A stretch of 25,660 bases of DNA from Nitrospirae bacterium CG2_30_53_67 (GCA_001873285.1 MNYV01000086.1:1-25660); one strand, 5' to 3'; positions 7,426-16,989 are shown, numbered from the stretch's first letter. The notes: generated from the sequence alone by a model not told the origin. Made by a program: numbers and translations.

Positions 7426-9960
7426 ATGTTAGATCGTCGATACTTGATCCTGGCCTCGGTTGTCTTCATTCTTTTTCCGGGTTGTTCTCATCTCCATCCG
7501 GAGGTCATGACCCTATCCGATTTTACCTGGTCCGTTGAAACCGGACCGGTCAATGCCGGACAGTATCGGGCTGTAACCGCCGCCGATCTGAACCAGGACG
7601 GCTTTCCGGATTTAATTGCCGGTTCGTTCAATCCGGGAGGGGTGACGATCTGGACGGGAGACGGGAAAGGAAAGTGGCGTCTGGCCAGGAAACCTCCGGT
7701 CAACGGGGATGTCCGCTCCATTGCCGTCTGTGATATCAACGGGGACGGGAACCAGGATCTGGCGGTCGTGGGCCAGAGAGATCTTAAAGGGGTGATGGTC
7801 CTCTTGCAGGGAGCGGACGGGTCCTGGAAACAAGGGAACTCGCCTGTGGAGACCGGAAGCTACGAGAGCGTGAAGTGTCTGGATGTCAATAAGGATGGGA
7901 ATCCGGACATCGTCGCAGCCAACAGTTCCGGAGACCAGGAAGGGGGCATCCAGGTCTGGTTCGGCGACGGCAAAGGGGAATGGATCCAGCAGGCCGGGCC
8001 GGATGCAGCCCACATCTATCGGGATGCGGCTCTGACCGATATCAACGGCGATGGGAACCTGGATATCATCGCCACGTCCTGGGGGCGCCCCGGGGGAATT
8101 CATATCTATCTGGGAAGCGGTGACGGCGCCTGGTCCACATTCCCGAGTCCGGCCAAGGAAGGGGACTTCTGGGGGGTGGCGGTCGCGGATCTGAACCATG
8201 ACGGATGGATGGACATCGCGGCCACAACCTACTATCAGGGGATCAAAATCTGGACCGGCAACGGCAAAGGAGACTGGCAGGACGTGACCTTTCCGGTGAA
8301 CCGCGGATTTTACTGGTCTATCCTGGTCTCGGATTTCAACAAGGACGGAAGGATGGATATCGCCGCGAGCTCGGTGGACTCCGGCGGGGTCAGGGTCTGG
8401 TTTGGAGGAAAGGTCGGGGGGTGGCTCTCCATGGGAAAAGGGCTCCCGGAGTCCGGGAGTTTTTATGGGCTTACGGCCTCAGATCTGGATGGGGACGGGG
8501 TCCATGATCTGATCGCGGCCAGCTATAGTGAAGGCGTGCAGATCTGGTTTGGAGGACATGGAGAAAAACGGGCCGTCAAGGAGATCCAGGCCGTTCCTTC
8601 GGGCAGGGAAGCGAAAGAGGCGTCCAATCCTTTTCTGACGCGTTTTGCGGTTCCGTTTGAGCCCAATGGGGAGGATCTGTCCAAGGCTGCCCAGGTTGTG
8701 ATTGCGGAAATCGTGAAGACATTGCAGAGCTCATCTTATGAGACGATCCGTATAGAAGGTCATGCGGACCGTCTTGAGAAACCCGAGGGACAGGGGTCCC
8801 TGATGGCGCTTTCGGAGGCGCGGGCGGAAAAGGTGAAAAAGATATTGGACGAGAGCCTTCAGATCGAACCCGGCAGGATATCCGTAACCGGTTTTGCCGA
8901 CAGCCGGCCTGCCGAGGAATCCGTGTCCGGCGCCGGATCCGGGAACTCCGTGGTGGAGATCATCATCTCCCATCAGGCGGGCGTGGACGGGCATCCGGCG
9001 CCCAGTGAAGCAGAAAAGAAACAGCAGGATGAGTTCATCAAGAGTCAATTCCTGACTGAATACAAGGTCGGACCGGGGGACATCCTCAAGGTCGTTTTCT
9101 GGAAACAGTTCAGCGCCGATGAGTATGAAGTGCTGATCCGGCCGGATGGGACCCTATCGTTGTTCATGGTGGATGACCTTTCTGCCGGAGGATTGACCCT
9201 CACCGAACTGGATCGTCTGTTGACGGAGAAGTTGAGCCGTTATTTCAAGAATCCGAGGATTGATATTACGATTAAAGAGTTTCACAGCCAGGAGGTGATG
9301 ATTCTGGGGGCCGTCAATTCCCTGGTACGGCAGCCTACCGGGCCTGGGGTTTATGTTTTAAAGAAACCGACAAAGATTGTTGAACTGCTGACCATTGCAG
9401 GGGGACCCCTTCCCACGGCCAACCTGAAAAAGGTGACGGTAACCCGGAAGAACGGGACCACCCTTTCGGTCAATCTCTATAAGGCGATTTTCCAAGCCAA
9501 CGCCTCGGAGGATATCCCGATCTATCCTGGGGATTCGATTTTTATCCCCGAAACCTCAGAAGGGATGAGCAAGGTTTATGTCTTCGGCGAGGTCAAGAAT
9601 CCAGGCATCTATGATCTCAAAGAGGGGATGAGCGTCCTGGATGCAGTGGGCAGGGCCGGAAGTTTTACCGAGGATGCCGTGGTCCAGAGCACGCACTTAA
9701 TCCGCGGAGATCTCTCCAGGCCTGAAGTCATCCCCGTGGATGTCAAACGGTTCTTTCAGAAGGGCGATCTTTCCGCCAACCTGGTCCTGCAGAATAACGA
9801 TATCATCTATGTTCCCAAAAACAGGATTGCAAGCGTTTCTTATCTCCTGACGAAAATCAAGCCCATGCTCGATTTCGTCCTTTTCCCGTATCAGTTTGAG
9901 TCGATGCGCACCACCATCGACCTGAACAAGGAGAATGTCAGGCCGCTGACGACGCCGTAA
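7426..9960 (+). CDS. Wza-like polysaccharide export lipoprotein fused to an FG-GAP/VCBS propeller and an OmpA-like domain
   Basis: 844 residues, more than twice a typical Wza. A lipoprotein signal ends FPG|C20, so the chain is probably lipid-anchored. Residues about 45-390 carry seven FG-GAP/VCBS repeats with calcium-type motifs DxNxDGxxD (first D at about 54, 103, 153, 205, 255, 303, 354), enough for one seven-bladed propeller. Residues about 405-520 resemble an OmpA C-terminal peptidoglycan-binding domain (IRIEGHAD, LSEARAEKVKKIL), though the usual NRRVEI is GNSVVEI. From about 545 comes the polysaccharide export domain (YKVGPGDILKVVFWK, RPDGTLSLFMV), then two SLBB domains (from about 622 and 715, VYVFGEVKNPGIYDLKEG). 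An AGGGAGA ribosome site precedes the ATG. It heads the plus-strand operon and should form the outer-membrane exit for the polymer. Confidence 0.9.
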   Translation: MLDRRYLILASVVFILFPGCSHLHPEVMTLSDFTWSVETGPVNAGQYRAVTAADLNQDGFPDLIAGSFNPGGVTIWTGDGKGKWRLARKPPVNGDVRSIAVCDINGDGNQDLAVVGQRDLKGVMVLLQGADGSWKQGNSPVETGSYESVKCLDVNKDGNPDIVAANSSGDQEGGIQVWFGDGKGEWIQQAGPDAAHIYRDAALTDINGDGNLDIIATSWGRPGGIHIYLGSGDGAWSTFPSPAKEGDFWGVAVADLNHDGWMDIAATTYYQGIKIWTGNGKGDWQDVTFPVNRGFYWSILVSDFNKDGRMDIAASSVDSGGVRVWFGGKVGGWLSMGKGLPESGSFYGLTASDLDGDGVHDLIAASYSEGVQIWFGGHGEKRAVKEIQAVPSGREAKEASNPFLTRFAVPFEPNGEDLSKAAQVVIAEIVKTLQSSSYETIRIEGHADRLEKPEGQGSLMALSEARAEKVKKILDESLQIEPGRISVTGFADSRPAEESVSGAGSGNSVVEIIISHQAGVDGHPAPSEAEKKQQDEFIKSQFLTEYKVGPGDILKVVFWKQFSADEYEVLIRPDGTLSLFMVDDLSAGGLTLTELDRLLTEKLSRYFKNPRIDITIKEFHSQEVMILGAVNSLVRQPTGPGVYVLKKPTKIVELLTIAGGPLPTANLKKVTVTRKNGTTLSVNLYKAIFQANASEDIPIYPGDSIFIPETSEGMSKVYVFGEVKNPGIYDLKEGMSVLDAVGRAGSFTEDAVVQSTHLIRGDLSRPEVIPVDVKRFFQKGDLSANLVLQNNDIIYVPKNRIASVSYLLTKIKPMLDFVLFPYQFESMRTTIDLNKENVRPLTTP

Positions 9961-9977
9961 TCCTGTGAGGCATATTG

Positions 9978-10052
9978 GGCGGACTCGTAAAAAGTCCACA
10001 AGGGGGACGGCAGAGTAAAAAGCTCCGGATGCAAGGCAAGATCATTGATCTT
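9978..10052. repeat. Short repeats and a palindrome in the gap before the BY-kinase gene
   Basis: The gap 9961-10072 carries two similar units, GTAAAAAGTCC and GTAAAAAGCTCC, the first inside a GGACT...AGTCC mini-hairpin. It also has a perfect 7-bp inverted repeat AAGATCA-T-TGATCTT at 10038-10052, about 20 bases before the next ATG. The string around GGACTCGTAAAAAGTC and CTCCGGATGCAAGGC resembles an intergenic repeat I associate with deltaproteobacterial genomes, from memory only. No gene is evident here. Confidence 0.4.
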
Positions 10053-10072
10053 ATCCATGATGAAAGGGAACC

Positions 10073-12406
10073 ATGAAAGCTATTGATTCATCGCAGTATG
10101 AACTCGATCTGAGAGACTACGGCATCATTCTTCTGAAAAGGAAGCGTCTGATCATCATGACCACCTTCCTGATCAGCTTCTTGAGCTTTCTGTTCGCCTT
10201 CTCAAAAGAGGCTATTTATGAGTCTACTTCCAGTGTGAAGATCGAGCAGAGCAAAACCGTCGCCGGTCTTTTTCTGGAGGCCTTCAGCTGGAACTCCTGG
10301 GACAATATTGCCACTGAGTCCGAGGTCATCCGGAGCACACCGGTTGTGGTCAGGGTCTGCAAATCCCTCGGATTGATCCCGCAGGAGATCTCCTACGATG
10401 AGATCAAGGAATCCGGCAAGTATTCCGGCATCGTCAGGGGGATCCAGGGAAAGATCCGAACCGCGCAGGAAGGGAACACCAACATCATCAATATCATCGT
10501 CTCTTCCAACGATCCGGTCCAGGTCAAGACCATCGCCAACAGGGTTGCCGAGCAATACAAGGTTTATCATGTCTATGCAAAGACCAATGAGGCGCGCAGG
10601 ACCCGGGAATTTATCGAGAATCAACTGATAGAGACTCAGAAGGTTCTCTCCAATTCGGAAAAGAAGCTTCAAGACTTCAAGGAAAAACACAAGTTCATTA
10701 CCCTCGACGCCGAGGTGAATGCGACTCTGAACAGCCTCCAGGCCGCGCAGACGGAACATGAACAGGTCAAACGTCAGGCGCAGGAAACAGACATGATGAT
10801 CAAACGCCTGGAAGGAACGCAGATTTCAGCCCTGGACCAGGTCCTTTCGGAACGTCCTTATGTCGAGTCGGCCGCATCCGTTCTCGGCCAGTTGAACAGC
10901 AAGCTGGTTGAGCTGATCCTCAGCAGGAACAACCTTTTGATTGATTACACCTCGGAGCACCCGCAGGTCAAGGACGTCGACGAGAAGATCATGGATATCA
11001 GAAGGGAGATGCTCAAGGAACTGAAGAGCCAGTATGCAGTCTATAACGACAGGGAAAAGACCCTTCAGGACCAGATATCGGGTATCATTGAAAAGAACAA
11101 GAACCTCCCCGAATACGAAGTTCAGTTAAGTCAGATCCAGAGAGACGTTCATGTCAATGAGGAACTCTTCTCCCTCCTGAAGACCAAATATCAGGAGGCG
11201 CAGATCCGGGAGAAGGAACAGGCCGATGAGGTTTCGGTGATCCGGGCGGCGGACCTGGGGACCCGTATGAATGACAAGCTCTGGTCAACCACTTTCGTGG
11301 GGTTGATCATCGGCCTGATGCTGGGCCTGATCATCGCCCTGGTCCGGGAAACCCTCGATACCTCCATCGGGACCATTGAGGACGTGGAGAGGTATCTCCA
11401 GATTCCCGTCCTGGGCGTCATTCCCCATATCGACATGTATGAGATCAAGGAGGTCGTCTCCCAGAACGACGAGAAGGATGCCAAGTTTGAGGATCTGCTT
11501 GGGAGTCATGCCCATCTCATCACCCAGCTCAAACCCAAGTCCTCTGTAGCGGAGAGCTACCGGACCTTGAGGACCAATATCCAGTTTACCAACCTGAAAA
11601 AAACAGGGCAGATCATCCTGTTTACGAGCTCCTCTTTAAAGGAAGGGAAGAGCACGACGGTAGCCAATCTGGCGATCACCAAGGCGCAGGAGGGGAACAA
11701 GGTGCTCCTGGTCAACTGCGATCTCCGTAAACCTTCCATCTACAAGATCTTCGGATTGGAGAAAGAGGTCGGCTTGACCGATATTATCCTCGGGAAGATC
11801 CCATGGAAGGATGCCGTCAAGGACATCACCGATCTCATGATGGGCAAGATCCGGATGGACGATATCATGAAGACCCCGGGTCTGGAAAACCTGCACGTCA
11901 TTACGGCCGGGGGGATACCGCCCAATCCGGCGGAGCTTTTGAGTTCAAAGGGAATGAGCGACTTCATGGAGGAGATTCGGAAAGAGTATGATATGATCAT
12001 CATGGACTGCCCGCCTCTCCTCCCCGTGACCGATGCGGCGATATTAGCTCCAAAAGTGGACGGGGTGGTCCTGGTCTATCAGGCCGGAAGGATACCGAGG
12101 AATGCCCTCAAACGGGCCAAGACGCACCTGGAGAATGTCCGGGCCAATATCCTCGGTATTGTTCTGAATGATATAACGGCTGAGATCAGCGGATATTATC
12201 CGATGTCTCAATATCAAACCAAATACTATGGTGAAGATACCGGGCGTGATCATGGCAGGAAGAAAGAATGGATGGCCCTGCTGGAGAAGTCTATTCAGAA
12301 GGCAAAAAGCCGGATCATGAAGACCCATGTCTCCATGTTTCAATTTTTTGTCCTGGCCCTTTCAGCAATATTGATTCTGGTCGGGTTCTTTTGGCAAAAG
12401 AAATAA
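10073..12406 (+). CDS. Chain-length determinant/BY-kinase (Wzz plus tyrosine autokinase)
   Basis: 777 residues. A Wzz domain (from about 10, LRDYGIILLKRKRL, membrane helix about 27-44) is followed by long coiled coils in the periplasmic part (about 165-385) and a second membrane helix (about 404-424). The cytoplasmic BY-kinase has Walker A SSSLKEGKST (519-528), Walker A' VLLVNCDLRKP (544-554) and Walker B MIIMDCPPL (about 642-650). A tyrosine cluster (YYPMSQYQTKYY, about 708-719) is the likely autophosphorylation site. Two oddities stand out: an insertion with GKIRMDDIMKTPG before the LHVITAGGIPPNPAELL motif, and a third hydrophobic segment at the extreme C-terminus (about 750-773). The prolines usual just before TM2 in Wzz proteins are lacking (AADLGTRMNDKLW). 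It controls polymer length with the preceding Wza-like gene. AAGGGAA precedes the ATG. Confidence 0.93.
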   Translation: MKAIDSSQYELDLRDYGIILLKRKRLIIMTTFLISFLSFLFAFSKEAIYESTSSVKIEQSKTVAGLFLEAFSWNSWDNIATESEVIRSTPVVVRVCKSLGLIPQEISYDEIKESGKYSGIVRGIQGKIRTAQEGNTNIINIIVSSNDPVQVKTIANRVAEQYKVYHVYAKTNEARRTREFIENQLIETQKVLSNSEKKLQDFKEKHKFITLDAEVNATLNSLQAAQTEHEQVKRQAQETDMMIKRLEGTQISALDQVLSERPYVESAASVLGQLNSKLVELILSRNNLLIDYTSEHPQVKDVDEKIMDIRREMLKELKSQYAVYNDREKTLQDQISGIIEKNKNLPEYEVQLSQIQRDVHVNEELFSLLKTKYQEAQIREKEQADEVSVIRAADLGTRMNDKLWSTTFVGLIIGLMLGLIIALVRETLDTSIGTIEDVERYLQIPVLGVIPHIDMYEIKEVVSQNDEKDAKFEDLLGSHAHLITQLKPKSSVAESYRTLRTNIQFTNLKKTGQIILFTSSSLKEGKSTTVANLAITKAQEGNKVLLVNCDLRKPSIYKIFGLEKEVGLTDIILGKIPWKDAVKDITDLMMGKIRMDDIMKTPGLENLHVITAGGIPPNPAELLSSKGMSDFMEEIRKEYDMIIMDCPPLLPVTDAAILAPKVDGVVLVYQAGRIPRNALKRAKTHLENVRANILGIVLNDITAEISGYYPMSQYQTKYYGEDTGRDHGRKKEWMALLEKSIQKAKSRIMKTHVSMFQFFVLALSAILILVGFFWQKK

Positions 12407-12464
12407 ACTCCATTTATTGATCTCCACTGGATTCAACCGACCTGACCTCTCTTGTGGGCTCGAT

Positions 12465-13829
12465 ATGATTGCAACCGACCGGACCAAAATTCATATTTTT
12501 TACATCATTCTGCTCTCCATGGCCGTGCTAACCACCCATTTCCTGACCCAACTGACCACAGGGACCTCCCTCAAGGTTGCGGCGGGATGCCTGATCCTGG
12601 TGGTTTCCATACTGAGAACCGAGGCGGCCCTCTACATCCTGATTCTTTCCATGCTTTTGTCGCCTGAAATCAAGGTTGCCGGCGGCGCTGGACGGGATGT
12701 AGTCCTGAGGGTGGATGATATTCTCCTGGTGATTATCGGCTTGTCCTGGCTTGCCAAGACAGCCCTCTTCAAAGAGATGGGGATATTCAGGAAGACTCCG
12801 ATCAACCGTCCGATCCTGATCTATGCCGTGGTCTGCGCATTCTCCACCATTCTGGGCGTTCTCTTTGACCGAGTCAGGCCTGCGGACGGTTTTTTCTATG
12901 TCCTGAAATATCTGGAATATTTCGTGGTTTATTTTCTCGTCGTCAATCAACTCCGCGGCGGCGAGCAGATCCGGAGATTTGTCTGGGCGATTTTGATCAC
13001 AGGAGTTCTGATATCCATTTATGGGATGATGCAGATTCCTTCGGGCGTCCGGGTTTCCGCTCCCTTTGAAGGGATCAACGGGGAACCCAACACCATGGGA
13101 GGGTATCTATTGCTGCTGATCTCGATAGTTTCAGGATTTTTTCTGACGGCAAAAACCCAGAAAACCAAGGTGATTTATATGGGGCTGGCCGTATTCTTTA
13201 CGATTCCTTTTATCTATACCCTATCCAGGACCTCCTGGATTGCCGTGATCCCCATGGTCATGACTCTGATCTATTTCAGTTACCGGAAGACCGTGTTGAT
13301 CTATTTCGTCATTCTGGCCGTTGCCCTGACCCCCATTTTTGCCCCGAAGAGCGCAAAAGAGCGTTTTTTATATACCTTTCAGAAACACCATACGAAATCC
13401 ATCGTCGTGGCCGGGGTCACCCTTGACCCCTCTTCCTCGGATCGAATTACAAGCTGGGGGAGATGCCTCAATGATTTTGTCCATCACCCGGTCTTGGGAT
13501 ACGGAATCACCGGGTATGGATTCATTGACGGCCAGTACTTCAGGACCCTGGTGGAACTGGGTTTGGCCGGTCTGGTTTCATTGTGGTACTTGATGTTTGT
13601 CGTCTTCCGGGAGATCTTAAAAGTCTATCGGGTTTGTACCCGGCCCTATGACAAGGGGCTGGCCCTGGGCATGCTGGCCGGGTGTTCAGCCATGTTTATG
13701 CACTCTTTAGGGGCCAATACGTTTATTATTGTACGGATTATGGAACCCTTTTGGTTTCTCGTGGGTATGGTCCTCATTCTGCCCAGACTGCGGATGGCGG
13801 CTTGCGACGACGAGGAAGCAGGGTCTTGA
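12465..13829 (+). CDS. O-antigen ligase/polymerase family membrane protein (Wzy/WaaL-like)
   Basis: About 454 residues, almost all hydrophobic, with some 10-12 predicted membrane helices. The Wzy_C-type region has GEPNTMGGYLLLLISIVSG, LSRTSWIAVIPMVM and a large loop with HPVLGYGITGYGFIDGQYFRTLVELGLAG, in which the Arg and His resemble positions important in WaaL and Wzy enzymes. It probably polymerises repeat units on the periplasmic face or ligates the chain to an acceptor; sequence alone does not separate these. The longest frame begins at a TTG at 12417 with no ribosome site; I prefer the ATG at 12465, which precedes the first helix, though its ribosome site is weak as well. It fits between the chain-length kinase and the tailoring genes. 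Confidence 0.85.
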   Translation: MIATDRTKIHIFYIILLSMAVLTTHFLTQLTTGTSLKVAAGCLILVVSILRTEAALYILILSMLLSPEIKVAGGAGRDVVLRVDDILLVIIGLSWLAKTALFKEMGIFRKTPINRPILIYAVVCAFSTILGVLFDRVRPADGFFYVLKYLEYFVVYFLVVNQLRGGEQIRRFVWAILITGVLISIYGMMQIPSGVRVSAPFEGINGEPNTMGGYLLLLISIVSGFFLTAKTQKTKVIYMGLAVFFTIPFIYTLSRTSWIAVIPMVMTLIYFSYRKTVLIYFVILAVALTPIFAPKSAKERFLYTFQKHHTKSIVVAGVTLDPSSSDRITSWGRCLNDFVHHPVLGYGITGYGFIDGQYFRTLVELGLAGLVSLWYLMFVVFREILKVYRVCTRPYDKGLALGMLAGCSAMFMHSLGANTFIIVRIMEPFWFLVGMVLILPRLRMAACDDEEAGS

Positions 13830-13847
13830 TTTCATCATGAGGAAGGT

Positions 13848-15557
13848 ATGATCGTATTGGGAATTTGGGGCTACTCCGCAGACAGTCCGGCTCAGGCACA
13901 CGACAGCGGCGCTGCCGTGATTCGAGACGGCGAAGTGCTGGCGGCGGTTTCTGAAGAGCGCTTGACGAGAAAAAAGTGCGAAGGCTCCTTCCCTGTTCTT
14001 TCCATAGCGGAAGTTCTTAGGATATCAAATCTTTCGACAAAGGAAATCAACGCCGTGGCTTTGGCGGGCTTGCCGCCCTTCGGCCGCGCCGGGAAAATGC
14101 TCAAATACATCTATAAGACGTACAGAGACACCGGGATTCTCATGTCGAACAGGATCCTCTACGCCCTGCTGACGGCAAAAAAGATCCGGAGGACTCTCCC
14201 GGATCTGTTGAACGGGATCACCGTTTATGAGATTGACCACCATGAGGCTCATGCGGCGAGCGCCTACTACACCTGTCCATGGAGCGAGGCCGCCGTCATT
14301 ACCCTGGACGGCATCGGCGATTCAGCCGTTTGCGGGACCATCGGCGTGGGGAAAAACGGCAGTCTGGTTAAGCTTCGTGAATTCAACGGCTATTATTCGC
14401 CGGGAATTCTCTATTCGTTCATCACCCAGTACTTCGGATTCAAGCCGTCACGGCATGAAGGGAAGATTACGGGGTTGGCGGCTTACGGCGATTCGAAGAA
14501 GTGTTTCGAACGGTTCCGTACGATCAATCGATATGACGCAGACCGCCATGAATTCTTTTCCGATTATATCCCGTGCCTTTTTAAAGCGAAAAGCTACGAT
14601 GACTGGAGGATCCCGCTTGTAGACGAGATGCTTGAGGAGGTGGAAAAGGCGGATGTTGCGGCGGCCTTGCAGGAGCTTACAGAACAGAATGTCACGGCCA
14701 TGGTGAGAGACGCCGTCAACATGACCGGGATTCGAAACGTCGCGCTGGCCGGAGGTCTATTCGGGAACGTGAAGGTCAATCAAAGGATTCGAGAACTGGA
14801 TTGCGTGGAGGGGGTATACGTCCAGCCCGCCATGTCGGATACCGGATTGGCTTTGGGAGCGGCTTTGAAAGTCTGGGCAACGGCGGCTCTGAAAAAGGGG
14901 GGCCGGCCCCTTCCCGTTTTTTTGCGAAATGTTTACCTGGGACCGGAATATACGGACGGGGAGGTTCGGAGGGCGATCGAGAAGTATCAGCTTCCTTATC
15001 GGCGTGTGGAGCATCCTGCAAGTTTCACGGCGAAGATGTTAAAAGAGAAGAAGATTGTGGGATACTTCTCGGGAAGGATGGAGTACGGCCCCCGTGCGCT
15101 GGGGAACCGATCCATCCTGGCGGATCCGACAGATCGCTCCATTAACGACTGGTTAAATGAGCGCTTGAAGAGAACGGAGTTCATGCCCTTTGCGCCCAGT
15201 ATTCTGGAAGAGGATGCGGGCCGCTTTTATCCGGATTGGTCGCCTACGGACGTGCCGGGTCGTTTCATGACCATGACCTATGACGTTGATGCGCAGGGAG
15301 TTTCCCTGGCGCCGGCGGTGTCGCATATCGACCATACGGCACGGCCGCAGGTGGTGCGTAAAGAAGACAATCCGACCTATCATTCGTTGATTTCAGAGTT
15401 CAAGAAATTGACCGGACTGCCCTTGGTGATCAATACGAGCTTCAATATACACGAAGAACCGATTGTCTGCTCCCCGGAGGATGCCATCCGCTCCTTTCTC
15501 AATGGAAGTGTCGATGTCCTTGTCTTGGGCCATCACGTTGTAGAGAGCCGGTTGTGA
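13848..15557 (+). CDS. NodU/TobZ-family carbamoyltransferase
   Basis: This 569-residue protein has the two-domain layout of O-carbamoyltransferases that move carbamoyl from carbamoyl phosphate, via carbamoyl-adenylate, to a sugar hydroxyl. The N-terminal Kae1-like domain starts MIVLGIWGYSADSPAQAHDSGAAVI and includes SEERLTRKK, the metal-binding HHEAHAASAYY, and NVKVNQRIRE. The C-terminal domain has GRMEYGPRALGNRSILADP and LPLVINTSFNIHEEPIVCSPEDAI, all standard. Length and motifs are intact. GAGGAAGGT sits before the ATG. It overlaps nothing and is followed by the flippase gene after one base, so it likely decorates the repeat unit before flipping. Confidence 0.93.
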   Translation: MIVLGIWGYSADSPAQAHDSGAAVIRDGEVLAAVSEERLTRKKCEGSFPVLSIAEVLRISNLSTKEINAVALAGLPPFGRAGKMLKYIYKTYRDTGILMSNRILYALLTAKKIRRTLPDLLNGITVYEIDHHEAHAASAYYTCPWSEAAVITLDGIGDSAVCGTIGVGKNGSLVKLREFNGYYSPGILYSFITQYFGFKPSRHEGKITGLAAYGDSKKCFERFRTINRYDADRHEFFSDYIPCLFKAKSYDDWRIPLVDEMLEEVEKADVAAALQELTEQNVTAMVRDAVNMTGIRNVALAGGLFGNVKVNQRIRELDCVEGVYVQPAMSDTGLALGAALKVWATAALKKGGRPLPVFLRNVYLGPEYTDGEVRRAIEKYQLPYRRVEHPASFTAKMLKEKKIVGYFSGRMEYGPRALGNRSILADPTDRSINDWLNERLKRTEFMPFAPSILEEDAGRFYPDWSPTDVPGRFMTMTYDVDAQGVSLAPAVSHIDHTARPQVVRKEDNPTYHSLISEFKKLTGLPLVINTSFNIHEEPIVCSPEDAIRSFLNGSVDVLVLGHHVVESRL

Positions 15558-15558
15558 T

Positions 15559-16989
15559 ATGGGAACCATCACACGTGTCGCGAAGAATACCTCACTCGTT
15601 TCCACCGAGATTATTCTTGTCAACCTTCTTTCCTTTGGCTTCGCGGTCTACGTAACCCGTGCACTGGGCGTGATGGAGTTTGGGAAATTCGCCTTTGCCA
15701 AGGCCTTTATGGAAATGCTTGTCGTATGGGCGGATCTGGGTCTGGCCAAACTTCTTATACGGGAAGTCGCAAGAAACAGGGAGGACATATCGTCTTATCT
15801 TCCGGATTTTGCAGCGATCAAACTCCTCTTTTCCATTCTAACGGTTGCCATGATCGCTTTGCTCATGCGTATTCTGGGTTACGAACCAGAGGTGATTCGG
15901 ATCGTCTATATTCTCGGAGGCGCTTATCTCGTTCATTCCTTCACGGGGATTCCTGTTTCCGTATTTCAAGGATATGAACGGATGGGACTCGGATCATCTC
16001 TTTCTGTTTTTCGAAGTCTGCTGCTCATATTATTTGGTGTGACGGTTCTGACCGGCGGCTATGGGCTTAAAGGATTGTGTTGGTCGATTTTTGCTGCGAA
16101 TGCGATCCACGCATTGTCGGCTTTCTTTTTCTTGCTGAATGGTTTTGCACGAATCAAGTTTTGTTTCCACCCGGCCGTATGGTGGAGCATTGCTAAAGAG
16201 AGTTTCTCTTTCGGCGTTGGGAGCGTTTTTGTACGGATTTATGCTCGCATTGATTCAGTCATGCTTTCAAAGATGATCGGCATGACCGTCGTGGGTTTGT
16301 ACAACGCTGCATACAATATTGTCATTGCCCTCATGTTCCTTCCCGGCGCATTGAGTCAGGCTTTGTTTCCCGTCACGTCAAGATACTTTGAAACGGATCC
16401 CGACAAGGCAAAGAATATTTTCGAACGCTCCTTTAAATATTCTGTTCTGATCGGATTTCCTGCGGCGACAGGCATCGCCTTCCTGTCGGATAAAATCATT
16501 CTGATGATGTACGGCACTTCCTTTAATGAGGCGGCTGCCGCGCTCCGAATCCTAATCTGGACTCTGGCCTTTTCCTTTGCTACGGCCATGCTGGGGAACC
16601 TTCTCAATTCAGCAAACCAACAGATACGTACGACCTATAATATGATGATCTGTACAGCCGTCAATATCGGGCTGAATCTGATTCTTATCCCCCTTTATGG
16701 TTTTCTGGGTGCAAGCGCCGCCACCGTATTAACGGATGTGAGCCTCGTTACCCTTAGTTACCTGTCCGTTCGGAAATATGTCTATGCTCCGCGTATTGCA
16801 ATGCCCCTTATAAAGGCTGTTCTCGGCAGTCTTGTAATGGGGGCTGCCTTATATTTCATCAGAGATGGAAGCCTATTTTTAAGCATTTCACTCGGTGCAT
16901 TGGTTTATGCTGTCATGCTTCTTATTGTCAAAGTCTTTGACCGCGAGGATTGGAATATCCTGCAGAAAATGCTTTTTGTGAAGTCATAG
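15559..16989 (+). CDS. Wzx-type oligosaccharide flippase (MOP superfamily)
   Basis: This 476-residue integral membrane protein has about 12-14 hydrophobic helices. It opens ITRVAKNTSLVSTEIILVNLL, has FAKAFMEMLVVWADLGLAKLLIREVAR, the pattern of polysaccharide_synt (PF01943) flippases, and a central IYARIDSVMLSKMIG. It should move lipid-linked repeat units from the cytoplasmic to the periplasmic face. Its base composition is visibly lower in GC than its neighbours: sampled 60-base lines give 26-29 GC, against 40 in a sampled line of the carbamoyltransferase gene. This suggests a separate origin for the gene or simply membrane-protein codon bias. The ATG comes one base after the previous stop. 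Confidence 0.9.
   Translation: MGTITRVAKNTSLVSTEIILVNLLSFGFAVYVTRALGVMEFGKFAFAKAFMEMLVVWADLGLAKLLIREVARNREDISSYLPDFAAIKLLFSILTVAMIALLMRILGYEPEVIRIVYILGGAYLVHSFTGIPVSVFQGYERMGLGSSLSVFRSLLLILFGVTVLTGGYGLKGLCWSIFAANAIHALSAFFFLLNGFARIKFCFHPAVWWSIAKESFSFGVGSVFVRIYARIDSVMLSKMIGMTVVGLYNAAYNIVIALMFLPGALSQALFPVTSRYFETDPDKAKNIFERSFKYSVLIGFPAATGIAFLSDKIILMMYGTSFNEAAAALRILIWTLAFSFATAMLGNLLNSANQQIRTTYNMMICTAVNIGLNLILIPLYGFLGASAATVLTDVSLVTLSYLSVRKYVYAPRIAMPLIKAVLGSLVMGAALYFIRDGSLFLSISLGALVYAVMLLIVKVFDREDWNILQKMLFVKS

Noticed and set aside
7488-8199. Minus-strand frames across the Wza-like gene and other long antisense frames in the window
   Set aside because: They are antisense to a clearly recognised protein, have no ribosome sites and contain low-complexity Arg/Gly/Pro-rich translations typical of shadow frames.
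12417-12464. TTG start of the ligase/polymerase gene
   Set aside because: No ribosome site precedes the TTG and the first 16 residues are polar and non-conserved looking; the ATG at 12465 is closer to the first helix.
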